DNA of 64,000 bases. Source: an uncultured Bacteroidales bacterium. Its GTDB lineage: Bacteria > Bacteroidota > Bacteroidia > Bacteroidales > Bacteroidaceae. Made by a program: the position numbers and the translations under genes. The DNA lies in NCBI GenBank assembly GCA_902798685.1, contig CADBXO010000005.1:1-64000 (forward strand), given 5' to 3'. The notes below the pieces were generated by a model, which had not been told where the DNA came from, did no database searches, and saw only the letters and a program-made list of their open reading frames with translations. The first letter of the stretch is position 1, and the number at the start of each line of letters is the position of its first letter. Below are positions 33,580 to 41,384 of this stretch, one piece after another.

Positions 33580-34881
33580 ATGATTTGGAACCAGAAACTG
33601 GAATGTATGTCGCGCGACGAGATGCGTGAACTGCAAAGTGAGAAACTCAAAAAGATCGTAGCACACGCCTACAACAACTCGCCTTTTTACAAAAAAAGAT
33701 TCGATGAACACGGTGTTCGTCCGGAAGACATCAAAAGTATTGACGACATTGTAAAGCTGCCCTTCACTGTCAAGCAGGACCTTCGCGACAACTATCCCTT
33801 CGGTATGATGTGCGTTCCTATGACTGACATCCTGAGACTGCACGCCTCATCAGGTACAACCGGTAAGCCTATCGTTGTAGGTTACACAGCAAAGGACCTT
33901 GACAACTGGTCAGAAGCTGTAGCCCGCTGCCTTTCAGCCTTCGGATTGGGCAGTGATGACCTGGTTCAGATATCATACGGATACGGCCTTTTCACCGGCG
34001 GTCTGGGCGCTCATGACGGCGTAACCAAGATTGGCGGTACCGTTATCCCTACAAGTAGCGGTAATACACAGAAACAGCTCCAGCTCATGCAGGATTTCGG
34101 TGCTACTGCAGTAGCCTGCACCCCCTCCTACGCCCTCTATATGGCTGAGGAGATCCGCAAGCAGGGACTCGATATCAAGAACTTCAAACTCAAGGTAGGT
34201 ATTTTCGGTGCAGAGCCCTGGACCGAGGCAATGCGTAAGGAACTTGAGGACAAGCTCCATATCCGCGCATACGACATCTACGGACTTACCGAGATAAGCG
34301 GACCCGGCGTAGGCGGCGAGTGCGAGTGCCAGAACGGCACACACCTCTGGGAGGATCTCTACTACCCCGAGATCATCGACCCGGTTACACTGCAGCCTGT
34401 TGAGCCCGGTCAGAAGGGTGAGCTTGTATTCACCACCCTTGACAAGTGGGGCATGCCTATGATCCGTTATCGTACACGTGACCTCACCTACCTCAATTAT
34501 GACAAGTGTGAGTGCGGCCGTACCGCAGTCCGCATGGGTAAGATCCTGGGCCGCAGCGACGACATGATGATCATCCGCGGTGTCAACGTATTCCCGTCAC
34601 AGGTTGAGTCCATCCTGCTTGAGTTCCCCGAGTACGAGCCCTACTTCCTCATTGAGGTTGACCGTATCAACAACACCGATACATTCGACATCCAGGTTGA
34701 GGTTAAGCCGGAGTTCTATACTGACCAGGTTAATGAACTGGTACGTCTGCGCCAGCGCCTGACTTCACGCATCCAGAGCGTCATCGGCATCCAGCCTGCC
34801 ATCAAGATAGTACAGCCCGGTACAATCGAGCGTTCAACCGGTAAGGCAAAGCGCGCCATTGACCACCGTAAATTCGAGTAA
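33580..34881 (+). CDS. paaK: Phenylacetate-CoA ligase
   Basis: This 433-residue ANL-family ligase converts aryl acids such as phenylacetate to CoA thioesters. The P-loop is LHASSGTTGKPIVVGYT. YGYGLFTGGLG, IFGAEPWTEAMR, YDIYGLTEISGPG and YRTRDLT match PaaK-type enzymes, and the C-terminal lobe has GRSDDMMIIRGVNVFPSQ. A CxC...CQN Cys cluster (GECECQ, KCECG) is also typical. In gut Bacteroidales PaaK often follows indolepyruvate ferredoxin oxidoreductase genes and serves aromatic amino-acid oxidation; those genes are not here. The ACT-domain gene follows by 21 nt. Confidence 0.93.
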   Translation: MIWNQKLECMSRDEMRELQSEKLKKIVAHAYNNSPFYKKRFDEHGVRPEDIKSIDDIVKLPFTVKQDLRDNYPFGMMCVPMTDILRLHASSGTTGKPIVVGYTAKDLDNWSEAVARCLSAFGLGSDDLVQISYGYGLFTGGLGAHDGVTKIGGTVIPTSSGNTQKQLQLMQDFGATAVACTPSYALYMAEEIRKQGLDIKNFKLKVGIFGAEPWTEAMRKELEDKLHIRAYDIYGLTEISGPGVGGECECQNGTHLWEDLYYPEIIDPVTLQPVEPGQKGELVFTTLDKWGMPMIRYRTRDLTYLNYDKCECGRTAVRMGKILGRSDDMMIIRGVNVFPSQVESILLEFPEYEPYFLIEVDRINNTDTFDIQVEVKPEFYTDQVNELVRLRQRLTSRIQSVIGIQPAIKIVQPGTIERSTGKAKRAIDHRKFE

Positions 34882-34902
34882 TAACCTTAAACATCACCTA
34901 AT

Positions 34903-35301
34903 ATGCTTATCAGACAGATCTCTGTATTCCTTGAGAATGAAAAGGGCAAGTTTGCCGAGATAGCAAGGCTCCTTGGCAACAACGGTATCAACATGAAGGC
35001 TTTTACCGTTTCTGAGACACAGGATTTCGGTATTGCACGTATAATTGTTGAGCGCGACCAGATTGAGCGCGCATTCAACCTTATAAAGGCTAATTCATAC
35101 GCCGTTACAATGACTCATGTGGTATATCTAGAGTGCGCTCACAAGCCCGGCGCTATGGCTGAAGCTATGGAACGCCTGTCAGCAGCAGGTATTTCAGTGG
35201 AGTATATGTACGCTTTCGCAGACTCTTCATCAGAGTTCTCACGCGTCATCATCCGCCCCGACAATACCGAGCTCGCAAACCAGATTATACAGGAATTATA
35301 A
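34903..35301 (+). CDS. Tandem ACT-domain protein
   Basis: This 132-residue protein is built of two ACT domains: residues about 1-65 (LIRQISVFLENEKGKFAEIA, NNGINMKAFTVSE) and about 70-132 (VVYLECAHKPGAMAEAMERL, ISVEYMYAFA). ACT domains bind amino acids. It has no enzymatic domain and is coupled to paaK, so it may sense an aromatic amino acid or help regulate aromatic acid metabolism (inference). It ends about 37 nt before the tRNA-Ser promoter. Confidence 0.9.
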   Translation: MLIRQISVFLENEKGKFAEIARLLGNNGINMKAFTVSETQDFGIARIIVERDQIERAFNLIKANSYAVTMTHVVYLECAHKPGAMAEAMERLSAAGISVEYMYAFADSSSEFSRVIIRPDNTELANQIIQEL

Positions 35302-35338
35302 AAAATGTTTCGGGCGCTTGAAGTACCTGTTTTTTGTG

Positions 35339-35346
35339 TACTTTTG
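35339..35346 (+). promoter_or_regulatory. -7 box for tRNA-Ser
   Basis: TACTTTTG matches TAnnTTTG exactly, with a TTG 18 nt upstream. It lies 12 nt before the mature tRNA 5' end. Confidence 0.6.
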
Positions 35347-35358
35347 CACCCGAATTCA

Positions 35359-35446
35359 GGAAAGATGCCAGAGTGATCGAATGGACCGGACTCGAAATCC
35401 GGCGTACGGCCTAGCCGTACCGTGGGTTTGAATCCCACTCTTTCCG
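35359..35446 (+). tRNA. tRNA-Ser, anticodon CGA
   Basis: The 88-nt type II tRNA has acceptor stem GGAAAGA/TCTTTCC and anticodon stem CCGGA/TCCGG with loop CTCGAAA (anticodon CGA, reading UCG). The long variable arm contains TACGGC-CTA-GCCGTA, and the T-arm is GTGGG-TTTGAAT-CCCAC. The discriminator is G, as for serine tRNAs, and CCA is not encoded. Confidence 0.95.
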
Positions 35447-35447
35447 C

Positions 35448-35480
35448 AAAAATGGCTACCCTTTTGGGCAGCCATTTTTA
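35448..35480 (+). terminator. Intrinsic terminator of tRNA-Ser
   Basis: AAAAATGGCTACCC pairs with GGGCAGCCATTTTT around a TTTT loop (13 of 14 positions). It starts one base after the tRNA. Confidence 0.9.
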
Positions 35481-35504
35481 CGTAAAGAGTGGGAAAACCT
35501 TTTT

Positions 35505-35587
35505 TAGTTTGCTCCGCAAACGCGCTCACTCCGTTCGCTTGGCGGCCCTCCGGGACCGCGGTCTCGTTCGTCGCCTCACTCGCTCCA
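35505..35587. repeat. GC-rich intergenic element with internal near-repeats
   Basis: The stretch between the tRNA-Ser terminator and the next promoter is much richer in GC than its surroundings. It contains alternating CTCACTC / CGTTCG words (GCTCACTCCGTTCGCT, GTCTCGTTCGTCGCCTCACTCGCTC) and a hairpin GCGGCCC-TCC-GGGACCGC. It encodes nothing convincing on either strand. It may be a repetitive extragenic element or the remnant of a tRNA-adjacent insertion. Confidence 0.45.
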
Positions 35588-35683
35588 ATACTATAGAACC
35601 TGCGTAATGGGCTTTGTGTTTTCTTAACTAAATTGTTGATAAAAGGGAACCTTTTACAAATATGTGATTTCGGATAGAAATTG

Positions 35684-35691
35684 TAATTTTG
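35684..35691 (+). promoter_or_regulatory. -7 box for the PurF-like gene
   Basis: TAATTTTG matches TAnnTTTG and gives a 5' UTR of about 28 nt. No TTTG is visible at -33. Confidence 0.5.
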
Positions 35692-35725
35692 CGGCCAGAA
35701 TACTAAACACATTTCTCTATAGCAA

Positions 35726-37162
35726 ATGGGCGGATTTTTTGGAGTCGTCTCGAAAGCGAGATGCATCAATGATCTTTTTTACGGTACTGATTATCAGTCA
35801 CATCTTGGAACAAGCCGCGCCGGTATGGTAACCTATCACCCTGATCTGGGTTTCAAGCGCAGCATACACAACCTTGAAAACGATTATTTCAGAAGTAAGT
35901 TTGAATGCGAACTTGACCGTTTCTGCGGCGGAAGCGGTATCGGTGTTATCAGTGATACCGATGCACAGCCCATGCTGATGAACAGTCACCTGGGCCGATT
36001 CGCCCTGGTTACCGTTGCCAAGATCAACAACAAGGAAGAGATTTGTGAGAAGCTGCTTGCCGAGAACATGCACCTGAGCGAGTTCAGCAGCGGCAAGATC
36101 AATATCACAGAACTCATAGCTCTGCTCATCATTAAGGGCAAGGATTATGTTGACGGCATTGAGAATGTCTACAAGACAATCAAGGGATCCTGCTCCATGC
36201 TTCTTCTTACCGAACAGGGAATCATTGCTGCCCGCGACTCATGGGGACGTACTCCTATCGCATTAGGCCAGAAAGACGGAGCAATAGCCGTCACAACAGA
36301 GACTACGGCATTCCCCAACCTGGGATATGAGACAAAACTGCACATGGGCCCCGGCCAGATAATCAGGATCACTGAGAACGGCTATGAGGAACTGCGCAAG
36401 CCCAATAAGAAGAACCAGATATGCTCATTCCTTTGGGTTTATTACGGATTCCCCACCAGTTGCTACGAGGGCCGAAATGCAGAGGATGTCCGTAACGAAC
36501 TTGGACGCGTTATGGGACGCGATGATGATGTCGAGGTCGATGGCGCATGCGGTATCCCCGACAGCGGTCTCGGTATGGCCGTAGGTTATGCCGAGGGTCA
36601 CAAATGTCCCTATGTAAGAGCCGTTGCCAAGTACACTCCCACATGGCCCCGTTCTTTCATGCCTACCGATCAGGAGAGACGTAACCTTGTGGCTAAGATG
36701 AAGCTTATCTCAAACAAGGATATTCTCAACGGCAAGCGTCTGGTATTCTGCGATGACTCAATCGTACGCGGCACACAGCTCAAGGATAACTCACGTGATT
36801 TCTACGCATCTGGCGTAAAGGCCGCACATATGAGAATCTCTTGCCCGCCGCTTATCTACAGCTGCCCGTTTGTAAACTTCTCGGCCAGCAAGAATGACCT
36901 GGAGCTGATTACACGTCGTATCATTCAGGACTTTGAGGGTGAGAATCCCAGCCAGGAGACACTCAAGAAGTATGCTACCACAGGCACACCTGAATATGAG
37001 AAGATGGTTCAGGAAATAGCTAAGCGTTTGCAGCTTACTACACTGAAATTCACTTCATTGGAGGCATTGGTTAAAGCCATCGGCCTACCCAAGGAAAGCA
37101 TCTGCACACACTGCTTCGACGGCAGTTCCTTCTACACCTTGGAAGAGCAGAACGAACAGTAA
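35726..37162 (+). CDS. Amidophosphoribosyltransferase-like protein lacking the N-terminal catalytic Cys
   Basis: This 478-residue PurF paralogue has an Ntn-hydrolase-like N-terminal half and a PRTase-like C-terminal half. It starts MGGFFGVVSK where real PurF has CGxFG, so the glutaminase nucleophile is replaced by Gly. Other glutaminase-site segments are partly kept (HLGTSRAGM; NSHLGRFALV). The PRPP motif VFCDDSIVRGTQ is intact, as are four Cys in positions matching the Fe-S ligands (NQICSF, SCPF, CTHCF). A canonical purF lies 6 kb away. It may use free ammonia, bind PRPP for regulation, or act with an unknown amide donor. Its own promoter precedes it. Confidence 0.85.
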   Translation: MGGFFGVVSKARCINDLFYGTDYQSHLGTSRAGMVTYHPDLGFKRSIHNLENDYFRSKFECELDRFCGGSGIGVISDTDAQPMLMNSHLGRFALVTVAKINNKEEICEKLLAENMHLSEFSSGKINITELIALLIIKGKDYVDGIENVYKTIKGSCSMLLLTEQGIIAARDSWGRTPIALGQKDGAIAVTTETTAFPNLGYETKLHMGPGQIIRITENGYEELRKPNKKNQICSFLWVYYGFPTSCYEGRNAEDVRNELGRVMGRDDDVEVDGACGIPDSGLGMAVGYAEGHKCPYVRAVAKYTPTWPRSFMPTDQERRNLVAKMKLISNKDILNGKRLVFCDDSIVRGTQLKDNSRDFYASGVKAAHMRISCPPLIYSCPFVNFSASKNDLELITRRIIQDFEGENPSQETLKKYATTGTPEYEKMVQEIAKRLQLTTLKFTSLEALVKAIGLPKESICTHCFDGSSFYTLEEQNEQ

Positions 37163-37166
37163 AATA

Positions 37167-37201
37167 GTACAAAAGGGGTCTGTCCCCTTTTGTATCATTT
37201 T
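37167..37201. repeat. Palindromic element A, also a terminator
   Basis: TACAAAAGGGG pairs perfectly with CCCCTTTTGTA around a TCTGT loop and is followed by TCATTTT. It sits between convergent genes and overlaps the stop codon of the minus-strand 81-residue gene. It shares its sequence with two other palindromes in the window. Confidence 0.75.
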
Positions 37202-37445
37202 AAAGCATATTCTCCAGGACGGCAACCGCATGGGTTATGTCGTCCTGGAATTTTTTATGGTCTTTGAGGTAATCCGGACGTCCCTGAGAGAGCAGTGACA
37301 GGAGTTCGGGATTGATCTGATCGGCATAGTCCCCTATTATCATCTCGATGTCATCCTTCTGCCAATCCAGAGTTGAGTGCTCATAGACTCTGAGTTTCTG
37401 GTGCAGAAAGGCGTAGGCGGTCTCTATGCTGTCTTTAGTTATCAT
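37200..37445 (-). CDS. Small protein of unknown function after DUF4250
   Basis: An 81-residue acidic helical protein starting MITKDSIETAYAFLHQKLRV. I chose the ATG overlapping the DUF4250 gene by 11 nt; a longer frame from further upstream would lie wholly inside that gene. Residues 21-70 alternate hydrophobic and charged residues (HSTLDWQKDDIEMIIGDYAD) without a recognisable motif. It is the last gene of the S46-sirtuin-DUF4250 group. I do not recognise it. Confidence 0.65.
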   Translation of the reverse strand: MITKDSIETAYAFLHQKLRVYEHSTLDWQKDDIEMIIGDYADQINPELLSLLSQGRPDYLKDHKKFQDDITHAVAVLENML

Positions 37446-37635
37446 AGCCTTCGGGGCGGAACTGTTTCTGGTCTTCACTGTAGACGTATCCTTGGCCCTT
37501 GAGATAATCTTTGAGTTCCTGAGGGTCGCGGTCAAAATTGATGCACAGTGATTCAAGGGTATCAAATTCCTCGTCACGGAGGAGCATGTTTATGCTTGAT
37601 ACTAGTATTGCGGGGTCTTTTGGCAGGTATTCCAT
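37435..37635 (-). CDS. DUF4250 family protein
   Basis: This 66-residue protein matches the DUF4250 pattern: N-terminal MEYLPKDPAILVSSINMLLRD, then a Leu-rich helix (FDTLESLCINF) and a C-terminal KGQGYVYSEDQKQF. The family has no known function. The start overlaps the sirtuin stop as TAATG, so the two are probably translated together. Confidence 0.75.
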   Translation of the reverse strand: MEYLPKDPAILVSSINMLLRDEEFDTLESLCINFDRDPQELKDYLKGQGYVYSEDQKQFRPEGYDN

Positions 37636-38345
37636 TATTCTGAAATCATTTCGCGGAACTTTCGCATTCCGGCTGTAGCTACTTCTTTAATGTGTATTAC
37701 TTCGCTGACATGAGCGGCAGCGGCAGGATCCGGATCGATCATGTATATTTTGCATCCTGCGGGAGCATAGTGGTAGAGTCCTGCAGCAGGATAAACCTGC
37801 ATTGAGGTTCCTACTATGAGCAGGATATCGGCCGTACTAACGGCATCGGCGGCTTTCTGGAGGTTGGGAACCTGCTCGCCGAACCAGACAATGTGCGGAC
37901 GCAGCTGAGAGTTGTGAGGGCCTCCCTTATCGCCTATATTGATGGCTTTGTAGCCGATGTCCTGCACGTAACGCTCGCTCCACCAGTCCATATCGGTATA
38001 TGTATCCTGGGGACGGACCTTGGTAAGCTCTCCGTGCAGATGTATGATATTGGTACTGCCGGCGCGCTCATGAAGATTATCGACATTCTGTGTGACCACC
38101 GTCACGTCATAATCCTTTTCAAGCTCAGCAACGATTCTGTGAGCCTCATTGGGCTCTACTGTTGCCAGCTGGGCGCGGCGTTCATTGTAGAAGCGCAGAA
38201 CGCGTGCAGGATCGCGATACCAGCCGTCAATGGTGGCAACGGCCTCTACAGGCTCGTTGTCCCATAGGCCGTTACCGCCACGGAATGTGGAGATACCGCT
38301 CTCAGCGCTTATGCCGGAGCCGCTCAGTACTACTATTCTTTTCAT
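37635..38345 (-). CDS. Sir2-family NAD-dependent deacylase, Zn-ligand-less type
   Basis: This 236-residue sirtuin removes acetyl or acyl groups from lysines using NAD+. The Rossmann part shows VLSGSGISAESGISTFRGG, TQNVDNLHERAG and the catalytic His in IHLHGEL. LRPHIVWFGEQVPN and IVGTSMQVYPA complete the NAD site. The usual two CxxC zinc pairs after the catalytic His are absent: TKVRPQDTYTDMDWW occupies that place. It overlaps the S46 peptidase gene by four bases (ATGA) and DUF4250 by one. Confidence 0.92.
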   Translation of the reverse strand: MKRIVVLSGSGISAESGISTFRGGNGLWDNEPVEAVATIDGWYRDPARVLRFYNERRAQLATVEPNEAHRIVAELEKDYDVTVVTQNVDNLHERAGSTNIIHLHGELTKVRPQDTYTDMDWWSERYVQDIGYKAINIGDKGGPHNSQLRPHIVWFGEQVPNLQKAADAVSTADILLIVGTSMQVYPAAGLYHYAPAGCKIYMIDPDPAAAAHVSEVIHIKEVATAGMRKFREMISE

Positions 38346-40324
38346 TTTACTATGTTCATCTCATCGAGCAGATAGCCGGCACCGCCGAACTTATCCATCA
38401 TCCAGAGCACGTAGCGGATGTCAACGCAGATGCAGCGCTGCAGCTCAGGCTCAAAGATGACGTCACCGCTCATAGCCTCCCAGTTGCCGTCAAATGCAAG
38501 GCCGATAAGGTTACCCTCGGCATCCATTACGGGGCTTCCTGAGTTACCGCCGGTAATATCAAGGTTGGTAAGGAAGCATACGGGTACATCACCGTCGGGA
38601 CCGGCATACTGGCCGAAATCACGGGCCTCAAAGAGCTCTTTCTGACGGACGGGAACGCGGAACTCATAGTTGGTGGGATCCTCCTTGTCAATTACACCCT
38701 GCATTGATGTGTAATATGTGTACTTCTTGCCCTCCTTGGTGGTATAACCCTGAACGGTTCCGTATGTGAGACGGCACGTTGAGTTGGCGTCAGGATATGA
38801 TTTTGCACCCTTTGTCCACTTCATAAGGCCTTCAGTATAGAGAGTTGATGCAGGATAAAGCAGTGCATACTCACCTGCCGGGAAAGATCTTGAGATACGG
38901 TTGCGCAGTTCAACCAGTCTGGAGTTCAGCTGACGTGCGGGATCATCGGCCAGAGAGTCTGCATTGGCTGCGCTAAGCTTTTCGGGATCAGTGTATACGC
39001 TGTATTCGAACAGAGTGTCCACATTGATGTCTGAAAGGTCAAGTGAATCCTTGGCGTTTGCGTTATCCGCATAGAACTTGATCATGGCCTTGGTAATGTC
39101 GCGGTCAAGTGATGCGCTGTAGTTGCGGTAGAATGACTCTCTGCTCGCTTCATTCATGGTTGCAAGCCTGAGGAGTTCAATATTGCCCAGACTCTCGCTG
39201 TAAACGGCATTGCGGATATTGTACTCGGTTGATGCCTGTACAGCCTTCTCAATATCTGAAATGGCATTTGCGTACTTGGCAGCACGTTTGGGTTTGGCAT
39301 TCACCCACTCCATGAAATCGGCCTCTTTCTGACGCTGGCGCTCAATTACATCCAGATCAGCGAAGCACTCCCTCATTCCCTGCCATTTCTTCCAGCCGTT
39401 GGCCGATGAGGCATACTTGTTGGCATACTGGAGTCCGATGGTATCGTTGGAGCGCATTCCCTGCCACATTACGTCCTGACGGACCGTGCGGGCTGCAATG
39501 CGTACATCCTGAACCTCCATCATCTGCTCCAGCTGTGCGGCAGTCTGGAAACGCTGAGTGCGGCCGGGATAACCCATTATCATGGCGAAATCGCCCTCTT
39601 CCATACCCTTGAGTGATATGGTCAGGAACTTCTTGGGACGCAGGGGAATATTCTCCTCACTGTAATCAGCAGGTTCTCCGTCGGGACCGGTATAGACACG
39701 GAACATTGAGAAGTCACAGGTGTGACGGGGCCACATCCAGTTATCTGTCTCACCGCCGAACTTACCGGCCGATGCAGGAGGAGCACCTACAAAACGAACA
39801 TCGCGATATATCTTGTTTACTATAAGATAGCGCTGGTTGTCATTGTAGAAACCTGTCTGCTGTACCTGACACTCGGTATCCTTGTCTGTGATCTTTTGAA
39901 TCAGGGCTTCAACCTTACTATCTTTCATGCCGGTTATATCAATCATGCTCTGAAGGAATGTAACCGTAAGACCCGGTACTGGGATCTCCTCTTCACGGCT
40001 CATTGCCCAGAAACCGTCCTCCAGATAGTTGTGCTCGGGAGTTGACAGTCCCTGAATGCTTGAATAGCCGCAATGGTGGTTGGTTACCAGAAGACCGTAT
40101 TCTGAGATGATCTCGGCTGTACAACCGCCTCCAAAGTGTACCACGGCATCCTTGATTGAGGCTTTCTTTTCATTGTAAATTTCTGATGCACTGATCTTGA
40201 GTCCCAGTTTCTTCATATCGGACTCATTCATCTTCTTGATTGTGGGGAGCATCCACATACCTTCATCGGCTCTGACCGATGAAACTGCCATAAGCAGGGC
40301 AAGTAAAACTATTGACTTTTTCAT
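38342..40324 (-). CDS. S46 family dipeptidyl-peptidase, DPP7-like
   Basis: A periplasmic serine exopeptidase that removes dipeptides from oligopeptides. The signal peptide is MKKSIVLLALLMAVSSVRA. The catalytic His is in VTNHHCGY (about residue 84) and the nucleophile Ser in GGNSGSPVMD. The residue 18 positions after that Ser is Gly (AFDGNWE), matching DPP7; DPP11 has Arg there (Arg673 in P. gingivalis), so a broad hydrophobic specificity is more likely than Asp/Glu. At 660 residues it is shorter than the roughly 710-720 of the P. gingivalis enzymes. It heads the operon with the sirtuin. Confidence 0.92.
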   Translation of the reverse strand: MKKSIVLLALLMAVSSVRADEGMWMLPTIKKMNESDMKKLGLKISASEIYNEKKASIKDAVVHFGGGCTAEIISEYGLLVTNHHCGYSSIQGLSTPEHNYLEDGFWAMSREEEIPVPGLTVTFLQSMIDITGMKDSKVEALIQKITDKDTECQVQQTGFYNDNQRYLIVNKIYRDVRFVGAPPASAGKFGGETDNWMWPRHTCDFSMFRVYTGPDGEPADYSEENIPLRPKKFLTISLKGMEEGDFAMIMGYPGRTQRFQTAAQLEQMMEVQDVRIAARTVRQDVMWQGMRSNDTIGLQYANKYASSANGWKKWQGMRECFADLDVIERQRQKEADFMEWVNAKPKRAAKYANAISDIEKAVQASTEYNIRNAVYSESLGNIELLRLATMNEASRESFYRNYSASLDRDITKAMIKFYADNANAKDSLDLSDINVDTLFEYSVYTDPEKLSAANADSLADDPARQLNSRLVELRNRISRSFPAGEYALLYPASTLYTEGLMKWTKGAKSYPDANSTCRLTYGTVQGYTTKEGKKYTYYTSMQGVIDKEDPTNYEFRVPVRQKELFEARDFGQYAGPDGDVPVCFLTNLDITGGNSGSPVMDAEGNLIGLAFDGNWEAMSGDVIFEPELQRCICVDIRYVLWMMDKFGGAGYLLDEMNIVK

Positions 40325-40342
40325 ATCTGATTGTTAGTGATG

Positions 40343-40373
40343 CAAATTTAGTATTATTTTCCTACCTTTACAA
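40343..40373 (-). promoter_or_regulatory. Promoter of the S46 peptidase operon
   Basis: On the minus strand TTG is followed after 20 nt by TAAATTTG (exact -7). The 5' UTR would be only about 12-15 nt. On the plus strand the overlapping TACCTTTA is a near-match for the divergent esterase gene, so the two promoters share DNA. Confidence 0.6.
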
Positions 40374-40394
40374 TCAACAAATGAATTGACAGTC

Positions 40395-41363
40395 ATGAAA
40401 AGGACGTTCAAGCTATTCATAACTATACTGTTCTTATTCAGCCTTGCCCTTCCGTCAAAGGCCCAGTTCCAGTTGCCTGAATGTAAAACCTATGAGTTCG
40501 CAAAAAGGGACTCAGCACTCCATCTGGATGTATATAAGCCGGAAAATCCGCGTCAGGACAGAGCGGCTGTCATAGCCCTATTCGGCGGCGGTTTCTTTAG
40601 CGGTGCCCGCAACAACAGGGAGATGAAACAGGTGGCTCAGGCTCTTCTGGAACGCGGATTCACGGTCATCTCAATTGATTACAGACTTGGATTCCAGGAT
40701 AAGGAGATGGTTGCCAGCCACAGTTCACTGTTCAAGCTGACAGAACTCTTCCAATACTGCATTGACATTGCCACCGAGGATTGCGCCGCAGCTGTTGCCT
40801 GGACATGCTCCAATGCCGGAATGCTGGACATCGACCCGTCCAGAATCATACTCACCGGCAGTTCTGCCGGAGCCGTATCGGTCCTTCAGATGGATTATTG
40901 CCGCGCCAATTCACTCAAGCAGGCAGCCGTATTGCCCGAAGGATGGAAACCGGCAGCAGTAATACCCTATTCCGGCGGTATAATGTGCCACAAGCGCGAC
41001 CTTAAATACAAGACAGCCCCCGCTCCTACCATGCTCATGCACGGCAAGAAGGATAAGATCGTGAATTACAAGAGTTTCGGACTGCCGCTTTCATCCAAAC
41101 TGTTCGGCTCAAAAAAGATAAACAAGGCCATGAACCGTCAGGATATACCGCATTGGTTCATCAGTTTTGAGGATGTAGGTCATGAGGTGGCAATCTGGCT
41201 GCCCGGTTCAACAGACCTGTTCTGCTCATTCGTTGACATGGCTCTGGCCGGACGAACCACAACCCTTGAGGCCGATATTACCGACTCAGACCTCAAGCCC
41301 GCAAAATGGGCACAGATAGGCATCCTGCAGCTTTACGGTGGCGGCGGTCCCAGAAAGAGATAA
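40395..41363 (+). CDS. Secreted alpha/beta-hydrolase (carboxylesterase-like)
   Basis: This 322-residue protein has a signal peptide (FKLFITILFLFSLALPSKA) and an esterase domain. The oxyanion motif is FGGGFFSGA (a variant of HGGG), the nucleophile elbow is LTGSSAGAV, and the C-terminal GHEVAIW supplies the catalytic His; an Asp in HGKKDKIVN is a candidate acid. It belongs with BD-FAE/carboxylesterase-like alpha/beta hydrolases; the substrate (acetylated or feruloylated glycans, or others) is not determined. I used the ATG at MKRTFKLF rather than a TTG nine bases upstream. Confidence 0.85.
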   Translation: MKRTFKLFITILFLFSLALPSKAQFQLPECKTYEFAKRDSALHLDVYKPENPRQDRAAVIALFGGGFFSGARNNREMKQVAQALLERGFTVISIDYRLGFQDKEMVASHSSLFKLTELFQYCIDIATEDCAAAVAWTCSNAGMLDIDPSRIILTGSSAGAVSVLQMDYCRANSLKQAAVLPEGWKPAAVIPYSGGIMCHKRDLKYKTAPAPTMLMHGKKDKIVNYKSFGLPLSSKLFGSKKINKAMNRQDIPHWFISFEDVGHEVAIWLPGSTDLFCSFVDMALAGRTTTLEADITDSDLKPAKWAQIGILQLYGGGGPRKR

Positions 41364-41384
41364 ACCTTACAACACTGACCTTAT

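Noticed and set aside
35356-35769. 137-codon minus-strand frame across tRNA-Ser and the GC-rich element
   Set aside because: It runs through a complete tRNA gene, its terminator and the start of the PurF-like gene; the translation has no domain. It is a spurious frame of the kind often seen over tRNA-Ser.
37200-37577. 125-codon form of the small protein after DUF4250
   Set aside because: The first 44 residues lie within DUF4250 in another frame and look non-coding (Ser/Thr/Arg-rich); the ATG at 37443-37445 gives a coherent 81-residue protein.
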